Below, piece after piece: positions 22,645 through 33,700 of a stretch of 64,000 nt of DNA (position 1 is its first letter; every line of letters begins with the position of its first letter). Location: positions 1,198,866 to 1,262,865 of the forward strand of contig WARS01000044.1 in assembly GCA_008933995.1 (NCBI GenBank), given 5' to 3'. Both the position numbers and the translations under genes were made by a program. The notes under the pieces are model-generated. The model saw only the letters and a list, made by a program, of their open reading frames with translations. It searched no databases and was not told the origin of the DNA. Source of the stretch: Datnioides undecimradiatus. Its lineage: Eukaryota > Chordata > Actinopteri > Lobotiformes > Datnioididae.

Positions 22645-25600
22645 CTGCAGGACAGTGCCATAGGGAAATTAATACACACTTAGCTGTTGAACAGCAAACA
22701 AAAGCTTCTAATTTTACTGCGATACCACAGATTCCAAGTCAACAAACAGCATGTTGAATACCTGTGCAGATTCCATTTTCCCAGGTATGGAGACAAACTC
22801 GTAGATACCAAAGTCTTCTGTTGCATCCTCGTGGCCTGTCATGTACAAGTTTTAATGTCAGATCAACGCTTATGTTACAGTAAGTGCATTAATATGTATT
22901 CTGACTTAACCTTAACAGTAACATGATGAATATAATGACAAAACTAAGACCTGCTTTTCAGTTGGAATCAATGAGACATCCTAAGCTTGTTTATGTTTCA
23001 GCTTTAGACTCCTCCTATCTCAAACCAGTTTTTTTATGAATCTCTTTCAGTTTAGTGGAAAACTAAAGCCCTGTTAATCCTTAAACTCAACTCAATATAA
23101 AATAACATCAGTAAACAAGTAGTAACTCACCTGAACGATGTGGTCGTTTCTGCTCTGAAAGAGGTCTGTCAAAGACAAGCAAATAAAGCTCTTAAATTAT
23201 ATTGAATTATGAGCGCTATGTATACCAAAAATACAACAATATAGTTAATAGCCTGTATTAATTTCACATTCAAGGTACCTACCTGTTGTAAATGCTCATA
23301 AGCACTGTCGATAATAGAAAGAGAGAGGAAAATAATTATCCACAAATAAAAAAATTACACGTTTTAAATTGTACCTTGACTTATTCAAATGCAGTAGTCA
23401 GTTTGCACTGGTTGCCCTCAGTTTGACTGACATTTGCAAGTTATTTACATTTATGATTAACTTCAACATGCAAGATATCGGTGCAGCAAGCCGTTCAGCA
23501 TTCAGACATGCAGATTTCAAACAGAACAAGTTGAAGGACTGACTGTGAGGGCTGAATTCATGGTGGTGAACAAGAAGTAGCTCTAATGAAAGCACTTATG
23601 TCAAAGCAGCAAAATAGGACATGATCTAACCTCTCTTAGGATGGCAGGTTCTCCTGATGAAGAACAGCAGCATACAGCCAATGATGAACAAAGAACAAAC
23701 AGTAATGGCTGCCAGAGGGGATACAGAGCTGCCCTCCTGTGTGTGCTTCTCCTTCCCTGTAAGCAAATACAGAACGATCATGGATATGAACCCTCCATTG
23801 TAGCTAAGCTAGTTACATGGCTCTAAGCAATGGCAGTTAAATGATCCTCTGCTTTAGTGTAGACTGAAATATGTGAACTTATTAGGCCCAGCTGGTTTTC
23901 CTTTGAGTTTTATGCACACATGAATTGCCCTGACTTTTCCTCTGCTTGTTCACAGCAAAGTATTTTATGGATGATTGTAAGCTTTGGTCCATACCCTAGA
24001 GGCTCAATTAGAATAACTTTGTTGACAACTTTTCATCTAATACTGTCAGCAGGCCAAAGTTTCAGTTTGTATTACATCCAAATACCTGGAAATTAATTTC
24101 ATACAAATTAGCCTCAGCTGTTCATTGATACTTAACAAATGTTAGCCACTAGGCTAAAGCAATATTATTAGTTCAACATCAGCATGTCTATGTTGTCACA
24201 GGGAGCTACCTCCCCTATGTTAGCATTTAGCTTAAAGCACCAGTGTACATGAATACAGCCTCACAAAGCAGCTAACATGGTTAGTCAACAGAGGATTCTT
24301 TGGTAACCGTCACAAGAGATTTTGATGTCAGTAAAAAATGAATGCTGTCGTGATCTCTGTTGACTCAATAAGCAGCATTTTAAATCATAGCTGGTATCAG
24401 CAGTAGCCATCAGTAAGCTATCCTCGGTATCACCAAGACAACATATCAATGTCACATTCAGCACACAGAAACTCTGCATGCTATAAAACTTAGTCAACAA
24501 ATACAACAGCTGTTATCCACTGTTTACTTTCCCAGTCACTGAACTTTAATACAGGCTGCAGGCACTGAAACCTAGCAACAGAGATAAAACACCGGTTTGA
24601 TAATGGACATGTATATTTCATGTTATATTCATAACCTGGTTTGACTTTTCACATGTTGTGCACACACTGCTTTAGCTATAGTATGATATCTACTCAACCG
24701 TGGCGGTTGTCATTGTCAAGATATATCTCTCATAGCTCATAAACCTCTTCTGCTTTTGGCATGATGCACTGTTTATCTTAGAGGATTCCCAAAATCTACC
24801 CACGCTCTGTTCCCTCTTGCCATATTCCACCCCCTACCCACCTGTTCCTAAACTGGCCACCACCAGAGTAAACTGGGCCTCATCCTGCTTCTGTGTCACG
24901 TTGTTGAAGGCGCGACACAGGTACTCTTCAGCCTGCGCCAGTCTGTAGGAGCGCACCTCCAGCCGCGGGCCCTCGGTGATCACCTGGGTTGCGTTGCGGC
25001 TTTTAGAGATCCAGACGTAGCTGTTTGGCGGGTTGGAATCAGCCTGGCATTCAAAGAAGACAAGCTCTCCAGGGTTGATGGTGAACACCTCTCCTGTCCG
25101 CAGGCCCTGGCCCGAGTTCACCTCCAGGTTGTAGGGACCATCTGCAGGGACCAACAGTGGGTCAGGGAAACATCACAGTCTGCTGCTGATGTTGTGCATA
25201 TCATACAGAGGGGTCATGTTTGTATGAATTATCATATTTTAATGCATCATGACACTCCTCTTATCCAACAAAACAGCTCTAGTGGAGGCGTTATAACAAC
25301 ATAAACAACTTTTTTGTTATTCAAACAAGACAAACAACATTGTGAAAATGTAAGAAACAACACATAATGCCATTAAATTTGGTCATAACTACAAAGATAT
25401 GGTATTAACATTGAGATTGATAAAGACTATGTATGTCTTAGAAATGGATGCTACTGAATGCTAATACAAACACACTGAAAAAAGATGAAGGGAGTCACAC
25501 AAAATGCATCTTTGTCCCAGACAGTTTTATGAAAATTGAAACACATTCAAATGTGGCAAAATGACAAGATTGTACAAATGTTCTGGGTACAACCTCAGAC

Positions 25601-28600
25601 TTACAAAAACAGGCCAGTTTATCGGCGCATCTACACATTTTATGACATAACAGAGGAGCTCTGTGAGATAAGTCTGCTCCCATGCAAATAAGATCAGCCA
25701 CATGTTTTCAGTTGTCAGAGAGAGGTCTGATCACACACACATTTACATATGAGCTAATACCTCGGAGAGAACAGTGCAAAAGCGTGTACAAGCGAAAATA
25801 CAAAAACAGATCTATCCTATGTATTGGCATTAGTAGACGAGCTGTGTGACTGTACATCCTCCAACCAAATGTGTTTGAAACTGAACTTCACAGGCTGTTC
25901 TGACCTTGTAATGTTAACAGATCTAGTCCCAGTGTGTGTGCCAAATTAAAAAGGCTTAAGAATGAAATCACACCTACAACTCGCTTGTTTTGCATTATTG
26001 CTTTCATAGTATTTATGTTGTTATGTTTATTTCATTTATCTACACTGATTACAAGCCAACAAAAGCTTGTAAATAAAGGTCATAGATTCCAGTCAATATG
26101 ACATTAGCTGACCATTATGAACTTCTTTTTAATGTCACTTATTATTTCTGTCCTCGCAGCAGCTATGTTGAAAAAAGTGATAAAAGTGAGCAGCACTTTC
26201 TTATGTAAGACTCTCTAAGCCTGAGACACTGCTGGGAATGAGATGTCTTTTCTTTTTAAACAATAAAACACCTATCTGAAGATTATGTTCTCAATGGAAA
26301 TGAACCACACTGCAGGTCTCAGAGAACTAACTGACACCTGGACTTGCAATTTCCAGTGGTGTTGTACAGGAAAAGAGAAGGCGAAGGAGAATACAGATAA
26401 ATCTACTCACAATAGACATTAAGCTCCACGGCCCTGCTGTGTCTACCCTGGCTAACTGGGTTGCCGGCCGCACAGTGGTAAGTCCCCTTGTCCTCCTTTC
26501 TCACAGGACTGATAAACAATGTAGAGTTGTCCTGGGAGAAGTGGTATCTGTCGCTGGGACCTAGTGTGATGTTGTCCCTTAGCCACTGGAACACAACTCT
26601 TGTTCCCTTCTCAACAGAACAAGTCCAGGTAACATTTGCCTTGTCCTCAACAACTGCATACGATGGGCTCTTCTCAATAATAGGAGTGGATACAGGGACT
26701 AAGAAATAAAACAAGAAACACTGGTAAATTTAGGGATTATTCCACAGATGACTGTCAGAATGGTCACTGAAATGGGAAGACACTCACCGTCCACTGTCAC
26801 ATGCACAGTTCTCTCCTCTTTGATGACCTCTCCTGTTTTGTTGTGAAACTCTACATTGAGGTTCAAGTGGTAGTCCCCCTCATCGTCTGAGTTTAATTCC
26901 CTTATTAGCAAAGAAACATTGGGTTCTTGAAAGCGGAGGCGGTTGCGATAAATCATGTCAGTGATTGTGGCCTCTTTGGTAAACGTCACCAGTGTGACTC
27001 TGGTGCCACTCGGCCTGGTGTGGGACCAAGTTCCCTGGATCTCAACTTCATCCAATGGGAAGCTAGTCTCAACAGACAGGAGCAGGGGCTGCCCTTCGAT
27101 ACCATGATGGACTAATGAGGGGATGTGTATGAGCTCTGAGCTGACTTCTGAAAGGAAAAGACAGGGAAGGAAGGAAAACAAGAGTTACTGCACATTGCTG
27201 TCGGGTTAGTCATTGGATTTCCTATTAAAGACATCAGGCTTCATACAGTACACATTACAAACTGAATTCTTATTTCAGAAGGGGTTATATTGCTTTAATC
27301 GTTACAATAGTCAGGTAATTTTATGGAAGAACACAAAAGGTGCTGTCATTTCATGTCTCTCTTATTTACTGAGTCTGTTTATTTCTTCCTGTAATTAAAA
27401 AAATATATAAAATATAGAGATTTGGACATTAATGCAAAGACCAAGCTAGGTAATCAATATCTAATACACAATATTTTTGTAATAATGTCTTCAGTGTTTC
27501 TCATTATGCCTATACTAAATAATCATCTCAGGCAATCCTTTTAGGCTAGGCAGGTAGGGTGATCAACCTGCTGTTTCAGTGGTAGTGGAAAGTATTTGAT
27601 AAAATATTCAAGGAAAATAAAATGACTGGATTTCTGATGAAAAGCTTTCGACCTTTTGGACACTGACATGTAGTTCTGTAATAAAGTTGATATAGCTAAT
27701 GTGTTAGCAAACCGGTGCCTATTCATACATCTAGCAGACACACACCAATACCATAATTCATCATATGTTTCTGGCCACCTGACAAATGGTATTCTAATAT
27801 TCATTCTCCTTTCAGCTCTGTTTTTGGTCTCCATCAACTCCAAAGGGAGTTGGAAGGGAGGGAGCTTTAAGCTTTTTCCACTGAAAGCAGCTGCATGCTG
27901 CATATGCAAATGCAATGGGTGAGAGCGGTGAGAGTGAACCAAAACATTAAGTTTCAGGAAATAAAAATGATGCTCAGTAGAGGGACACAGCACATCATGC
28001 ATTGTTAGTATAAATATATTTGTTAATGCAGCTTTAACAGAAATACGACATGGATATTCATATTAATGTAAGTTATACATGAAGTGTAGGCCATGCTAAT
28101 ATATTGATCTAGTCTAAGACCTAGATACTGTTACCATTCTGTACATACTAGGCCTTTATGAAAGTCATTTCAGTTGATTTATTCGATTATTATTTGATTC
28201 TGTATTACGAAGCGTGGCATATATCAGTGCTGCTCAATAACAATAATTACCAGAGCTTCACAACAATTAGATATTACCATTAATTTATTTGCAATGTTGT
28301 GATCATAAAATCCTATAGTGTCATTGTTTAACCAAATGTTGTAGTCCAAAGGAACAAATTTGAGTAATTAAAAATTAATGACAATTTTTTTAAATTGATT
28401 TAGAAATGATAAAAACATTGTTATACACATTGTGCTTTGGAGCAGATGGTGTAAGGATTGACATTGTAAAGCAAAACAAGGCGAACTTCATTTTAAAGAT
28501 CAACTCAGTTCTGTTTTATCAGTCTAATCTCATAATCTGTATCCTAGTCTTTGCATCGTGCAGGTCCTGAAACTGTAGTGAGTTAATATTGACCCAGCTC

Positions 28601-29777
28601 ACTAGAGAGAGTCATTGTTGTCAGACAAGGACGAGGCCTGTCTCTTTGATCCCGACTTGTCCCAAAACAAACACCTGAGCTGCCTGAAGTAACCAGAAAA
28701 CTGTTGTCTGTCGCATCCTGGAGTCTGTTTAGGCAGCGGCTAGTTGCCACGGAAGTTTATCGTCTAGTAACCAGCTGAAAACACTAAATAGAGGAGGAGT
28801 TGTGGTTGTTTTCCAGCAGCTTTTGTCATTTGTACCGCTTCGAGGTTCGACCTGATGTATAGAGATAGTTTTACACATTATGCTGCCAATCATTTTTTTG
28901 ACTTTCACAGCTCATCTGCTTTACATTCCCGAGTTCACATATCCATAATATTATGGCGTGACCTGATCTAGTCATTTCACAGGAATTTTTGACAACTTCA
29001 AACTTCATTGCCCGGGTATTTTTGACAGTTTGAAGTTAAGAAGTGAGCGACTGTGTTTGGATGCCAGGTTGAGTTGAGCAGCAGCATGTGAGTAGGCAGA
29101 GCTACTGTGAAACAAACTCACTAAAGCTTCGCACTTTTCTCTAACTTGTGTCCTTTTGTCTCACTTGTGAACGTGGATCCACTCTTTATGCATTTCAGCA
29201 TTAACCAAATGACTTAGGGAAGTGGGAAATATTCAAGAAAGACGCTTTATGTAATATACGATTTTATATAAAGTCTCAATCATGATATAGACATTCCCCT
29301 TCACATCTCTACCCCATCTCCTTTTTCAGTTGTCACCACTCCTCTGCCCTCCCCACTGATACTTCCATACTTCCTCCCTGGGGACGTCCAGCTGGTGTCA
29401 GCCAGGTCCCTGGTGACCGCTGCCCATGTCACTCATCACAATGGATCCACTGTGTGTCTGGTGTTATGTCCTAAATAATAAATGCAGCGCAGACGTCCCT
29501 TCAACACGTTCCACTCTTACAGGCCTGCAGGCTAGTTTCTGTGTGTATGTGTGTGTGTGTGTGTGTATTTGTGTGTGTGTGTGTTGTCAGCAGTAGCAGG
29601 AGTGTGCCAGTGTTTACACCAGCTAAGATCCGGTGAAAAGGCAGAGTGAGGAGGAGTGTGCCGGGCCCGCTCCTTCACTGTTATCCCCAAACAACACGGA
29701 TATTGTTGTGGTGATACAGAGGAGATTACACTGACAATGGCTTCTGAGGTGAGAGGATATCTTCATGTGGACTACGT

Positions 29778-29834
<57 letters not shown>

Positions 29835-30720
29835 GGCACACAAACATTCAAACAAGCATGCTTGAAGACCCACAAGCACCTGCCTCTTATCACCCTCACA
29901 CACACACATCGGAGTTGTTTGGACACTAAATAAAGTCTCCCGGTGCGTGTCCAAACGCCACCATCCTGTGTCCTCTTTCAGATAAGACAAATAGGGCTCC
30001 TCAAGAAAGGTTGATGATACAAACATCAAAGCAGGGGGAGAGTCCATGCTTTAGGGACTTTTGCTGTTAGACTTATCTGCTCGTGTGCTGGTACACGGCT
30101 GTTATTACTGAGTCACACAACTGCCGCCTGGGTCACTTCTTCTTTCCACTGAGCACCTCCTTATGTCTTTATTTACAGCCGACAGTAATAGAAAAGCTAA
30201 TCTTGTCAAGTCACACGGAAAGGACTATGACTATGGAAAGGACATGCAAAACCATCAAGACAGACACTCAGGGGAAAGTTTTCAAGACTCAGACTCGCAC
30301 TGAATAAGGTTGTGGAGAGGTTAAGGTAGCTGAGTTTAAAAGTAGTTAATGACATTGTTGACCAAGTAATCTAAATGCAAAAACATACAGTGCTTGTCCT
30401 CCAAGTTCCTTCTTGTGTCATTTTTGTGTTTTTCAACTTGCAACTTGCTTCTTTGACCTGAACCCCTCAAAAACAAAAGATTTCTCAAGGTTTCAGTCAA
30501 CATTTTGTTACACCACACCATGAGCAAAAGTTCCTCAACTCACCCTCAGTTTTACCCTGCCAACCGAGCAAACACGGCAACCACAGTAACTGCTTATAGC
30601 TGTGTCGACACAACACTGACAACTCAAGCAAAAACATCCCTCAACACCAGATTAACGCTCACCTGTTAGGAGGAAGAGAACAGAGCAGACATAAAGCGCT
30701 GGTCTTCCTGCGGCCTCCAT
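22534..30720 (-). CDS. hepacam2: hepacam2 (HEPACAM family member 2, MIKI), complete, 9 exons
   Basis: HEPACAM2 is an Ig-superfamily type I membrane protein. In mammals it is also reported at the Golgi and at mitotic centrosomes, where it is tankyrase-modified (MIKI). The exons are 30663-30720, 26788-27147, 26411-26698, 24842-25141, 23631-23756, 23283-23304, 23131-23165, 22762-22835 and 22534-22644. They join in frame to 457 residues; the human protein is about 462. Order: signal peptide (1 to about 20); Ig domain 1 (about 20-139, no cysteines); Ig domain 2 (about 140-235, C166/W178/C215); Ig domain 3 (about 236-335, C267/W279/C311); membrane helix (about 350-369); cytoplasmic tail (370-457). 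Seven N-glycosylation sequons lie in the ectodomain. The tail keeps the GHED..-DFGIYEFV block (Y408) and T-I-Y-D-V-I (Y441). The exon 3/4 junction YYGPY..-VNS and RLEV...AF/YNN.T are family hallmarks. Paralogues HEPACAM and IGSF11 fit less well. Confidence 0.95.
22645..22761 (-). other. hepacam2: hepacam2 intron 8
   Basis: A 117-bp intron, GTATTC to CTGCAG. Nothing else was seen in it. Confidence 0.9.
22762..22835 (-). CDS. hepacam2: hepacam2 coding exon 8
   Basis: A 74-nt exon reading GHEDATEDFGIYEFVSIPG, then KMESAQ. The human tail has GHEDALDDFGIYEFVAFPD. This is the best conserved cytoplasmic block. It starts in phase 1 and ends in phase 0. Confidence 0.95.
23131..23165 (-). CDS. hepacam2: hepacam2 micro-exon 7
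   Basis: A 35-nt exon, flanked by GACAG and CAG|GTGAGT, encoding most of RPLSEQKRPHRS in the cytoplasmic tail. Too short for ORF detection, it was placed by splice sites and by phase with exons 6 and 8. Confidence 0.88.
23283..23304 (-). CDS. hepacam2: hepacam2 micro-exon 6
   Basis: A 22-nt exon, flanked by TCGACAG and CAG|GTAGGT, encoding VLMSIYN plus part of R just inside the membrane. It was placed by splice sites and phase. Sequence similarity to human is weak here, so this is the least certain of the nine exons. Confidence 0.8.
23631..23756 (-). CDS. hepacam2: hepacam2 coding exon 5 (transmembrane)
   Basis: A 126-nt exon encoding the juxtamembrane stalk (GKEKHTQEGSSVSP) and the membrane helix LAAITVCSLFIIGCMLLFFI. 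A positive stop-transfer cluster (RRTCHPKR) follows. Human has SPLASITGISLFLIISMCLL at the same place. The donor GAG|GTTAGA is weak. Confidence 0.93.
23757..24841 (-). other. hepacam2: hepacam2 intron 4
   Basis: A 1,085-bp intron whose middle is occupied by a dispersed teleost repeat (about 24010-24285). Nothing else was recognised. Confidence 0.85.
24010..24285. repeat. Dispersed teleost repeat copy
   Basis: The sequence carries blocks I recognise from a very common percomorph interspersed repeat: an ATCCAAATACCTGGAAA-type block, AGCCTCAGCTG, AACATCAGCATG, GTTAGCATTTAGCT.AAAGCACC and TACAGCCTCACA.AGC.GCTA. The copy is degenerate and in hepacam2 intron 4. Family name and class are not determined. 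Confidence 0.6.
24842..25141 (-). CDS. hepacam2: hepacam2 coding exon 4 (Ig domain 3)
   Basis: A 300-nt exon encoding one Ig C2/I-set domain with C267, W279 and C311 and two N-glycosylation sequons. GEVFT...GE..FF.C.ADS.PPN.Y.W and GPRLEV closely follow human HEPACAM2. The acceptor is CCCTGCAG and the donor ACAG|GTGGGT. Confidence 0.96.
25142..26410 (-). other. hepacam2: hepacam2 intron 3
   Basis: A 1,269-bp AT-rich intron with no recognised repeat or gene. Confidence 0.85.
26411..26698 (-). CDS. hepacam2: hepacam2 coding exon 3 (Ig domain 2)
   Basis: A 288-nt exon encoding an Ig domain with C166, W178 and the D.G.Y.C motif ending at C215. It has three sequons (NVT, NIT, NST). PVS.P, GTR...QWL and NPVS match the human paralogous positions. 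An 89-bp intron separates it from exon 2. Confidence 0.95.
26788..27147 (-). CDS. hepacam2: hepacam2 coding exon 2 (Ig domain 1)
   Basis: A 360-nt exon encoding the membrane-distal V-like domain, with a DEGDYHLNLNV strand-F motif. There is no cysteine in the exon, so the canonical intradomain disulphide is absent; as I recall the human domain also lacks it. Sequons NVS and NKT are present. The acceptor is CCTTTCAG and the donor ACG|GTGAGT. Confidence 0.94.
27690..27900. repeat. Possible dispersed repeat
   Basis: It contains AGCTCTGTTTTTGGTCTCCA, which resembles a block I recall from a frequent fish repeat. Boundaries and class are unknown. Confidence 0.3.
29541..29584. repeat. Interrupted (GT)n microsatellite
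   Basis: A GT run with A/T interruptions in hepacam2 intron 1. Confidence 0.93.
29779..29826. repeat. (CA)24 microsatellite
   Basis: A 48-bp uninterrupted CA run in hepacam2 intron 1, the longest perfect CA run noted in the window. It is likely polymorphic. Confidence 0.97.
30663..30720 (-). CDS. hepacam2: hepacam2 coding exon 1 (signal peptide)
   Basis: A 58-nt exon encoding MEAAGRPALYVCSVLFLLT, a short N-region followed by a hydrophobic core, as expected of a signal peptide. It ends CTAACAG|GTGAGC in phase 1 and joins exon 2 in frame. The start has G at -3 and +4. A second ATG five bases upstream is out of frame. Confidence 0.88.
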
Positions 30721-30725
30721 GGCAT
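30666..30725 (-). promoter_or_regulatory. hepacam2: hepacam2 overlapping out-of-frame uORF
   Basis: An ATG five bases upstream of the hepacam2 start (ATGCCATGG) opens a 19-codon frame in +1 register. It overlaps the signal-peptide exon and stops three bases before its donor. Its context has A at -3 and C at +4. Any regulatory role is an inference. Confidence 0.45.
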
Positions 30726-33700
30726 CTTATCCTCTAGGGATATGTGGGACTTCTGACAGGCAGACAGGGAGTGAGGGATGTGGGAAGGTGGAGAGGAGTG
30801 GAAGAGAACGAGGTGGAGGAGGAGGAGAGAAATGTGACTGGTTGTGGTGACAGCATTTGCCAGGGAAATAAGAGGAGCTAGCTTTAGCCTGCATGCAGCC
30901 AGGCCCCTCCCATGTGAGGAAGAAGAGGTCCACCTGGCAGATAGTATGGTCCTCACACACACACAGAGCCGCCCTAAGGCTGAGGGTTTCACTCAGTCAC
31001 AGAGAAAATGAGACATAAAACTGTAAAAGGATAGTTGAGAGCAGAATGGAGACTGTTTCTTTACATCATAATCCACCAGCTGTCTGCTGTTTCAGTCCCT
31101 CGGGCTGTGAGACAAAGAAAAAGCGGGCAGGCAGAGAGCTTTTAACGGCCAACGTCACACAGTTTGGTTAAGTTACAGAGCGCTCAGTGGACAATAATGA
31201 TCAGCAATGAGGTCTTCTGTCTCCGATGATTTCATAATCTGGAAATTAAATGACAAAAAGACAGAGAGACTGATACCGAGGTAGAATTACTGAAGTAATG
31301 TTGTCCACTGTATTGCACTGACACATGTGTCACTGACCTTTCACGTGCCTTCAGGATACAGAATCTCAAGATCAGAAAGATATACATCGGCAACTTATCA
31401 ATATTTATTTTCAGCCCTCTGGGAAACACTGCAGAGGAAAAATTATTCCAGACAGAAAAATTGTGTGTTAATTCTGCATTGCTGCAAAACAACCTGACAA
31501 AGACTTGTTTGTGCCACAGCCAGTGTTTTATGTCTCTCAGGCATTAGAGTCTGTATAGTAGACTTTTTACTTTATTTTCGCTACAAGGAAACTGAGTTGT
31601 GTTTGTTTCTGGCGCAGATGCCACATAGTCCCAACATTCCAGGGCAGCATCTGCTTGGCATCGCTCATTTTTCTCTAATAATCTAATGTTGCAATAAATA
31701 AAAAGTTTAGTGAAATCATATGCGGTCAAATGTTTGTCTCAAAGTGCAAGCAGCAGTCACCAAACGGTCACATGTTAAACAGTCTGCGGTGACTTGTTTA
31801 GTTGTGTGTTTTCTGTTTTTTTGCGCAGTCATCCTCTGAAAGGATATGGTGAAACACAACTGCACAGTGAATGAATTAAGCCATTGTGGGCTGTGTAAAT
31901 GAGTGCCTAGATTGGTGATGGCACCATTAAATAAACGGATTATTTACTTCATGGGAGGGCCATTTACTGAGAAACCTAAGGACAGTGTTTAATAGTTTTA
32001 TCATATCAATACAGTATTTGTTGGCCAGAGCACATGATTTGGAGTCATCAATTCATGTTCTGGGAAATAAATGTTGGTAGACATTTGAAAAAACTGAATG
32101 TGGATTAGCAAATGAATGCAATCCAAAAAAGCCCAGTGAAATGTTTCAAACAAAGGTTAATATAAAATGTGCTCAAGGTTGATATTCTTCAATTTAAAAA
32201 TATCAAAGGTGCAGTACTCTACTGGGCTGTTACTTTATGAAGCAGACTGTCTCTGCAGAGAGTTTGCTTGCTGCAAGATTCCTCTTCACCTTTAGATGGA
32301 GTGAGTGCACCATCTATTTGCCAAGTAGTCTACCTAAGCAGTTATAAACTGAGCTGTACAGCAGGTTGCAAAAGGTCTAAAGGTTCAAGTCTTCCTGTTC
32401 ATAGGTTGCATATATCTAAGACCTTCAGGAAGAGTTTGGTCCTGTATTTCACACAGAAAAAAACAGCATTGAAGAAGTCAGAAAAGTACATCAACACATT
32501 TGTTGGTTGTAAATTTTTTTATATAAACCCAAGAGAAAATTTGTTCATTTCTTGATGAAATGAAAGAATGAAGAAACACCTTTTGTATTATCTGAAAGCT
32601 GCACTGTCAAAACGCAGGAAGTCACACGACAACGAGCATATGTCAAATCACCATTATATGATTCCCATCATGGTGATTATTTGCATTCAGTAATTTACAA
32701 CTATTATCAAGCCTGCTTGAAAGCACTGACTAATAACACATCACATTATCATCATGAGAAATGCTGTGTATTTTTCATATGAAAGGGAACATCATAAGTG
32801 ACATAAGTGGCTGGGCTAATAGCTGAGTGAATATGTTAAGGGATACACTTAAGTGACCTTTTCACTTAACAGCTGCAGTTAGTGTGTGCAGTTAGACACG
32901 TAGATCCAACCCTGAGCTAAGAGGTGCATGTTTTAAATGGTCAAGATAATATCAATAGCTATGGCTTAATGCACAAAGGACTTCTACAACAATTTGAATG
33001 TCTCCTTGAAAACAGCTTTTGTCCGTGTCTACGCTCTTTTTCTTTGACATTATAATGACGGAAACAACATTAGCTCTACTCTATTCTACTGATTCTCATG
33101 TATTTAATGCAGCTAAGTTACAGTATGGTATGGACTGGTACAGCCTTTTTGGACCACCCTAACAAAACCAGGACACAGCAGCAGAGTGACACACCCGCAC
33201 ACACACACACACATACACACAGAGCCTCAAATGGGGGCCCTCTTGCTGTGTTAAAGCATGTCACATTTTCCATTTTCAGCCTCCCAGCCCATGTCTGTGA
33301 CTGTTGCCACACTTCACCACAACTCTGCCCCTCTGGACTGTTTGTCTCCTGCTGCCTCCTACTCCGCCACCTCATCCTCATCACATTATCTTTGTCTTTG
33401 TTGAATTAATCCCACCTAAACTCCTCCTGACTCTCTGTCATGTTGCTTAAGCGTGGCTCTTCTTGGTCCTGTTGTATCTGGCTTCTCCTCAGCTCCTACA
33501 CCTCCTTCTCCTTATTCTCTCTTTCAGTCCTTCCTCTCCTCTTAATTCCTCCTCTCCTATAGCAGCCTTGGCCTCCAGCTGCAGGCACTCAGTGCAGACA
33601 CAGCACACCAGCCCACATCAAGGCCACACTACTGGCACACGTGTGTGCATGTGCGTGTGTGTGTGTGTCTGGAGCAGTAGTTACAGTGGGGCCACATTGG

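Larger units (their letters stand above)
27148..30662 (-). other. hepacam2: hepacam2 intron 1
   Basis: A 3.5-kb first intron with two TG/CA microsatellites (29541-29584 and 29779-29826) and a possible dispersed repeat (about 27690-27900). Open frames across it, including a 153-codon minus-strand frame at 27541-28002, have no recognisable similarity. Confidence 0.8.
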
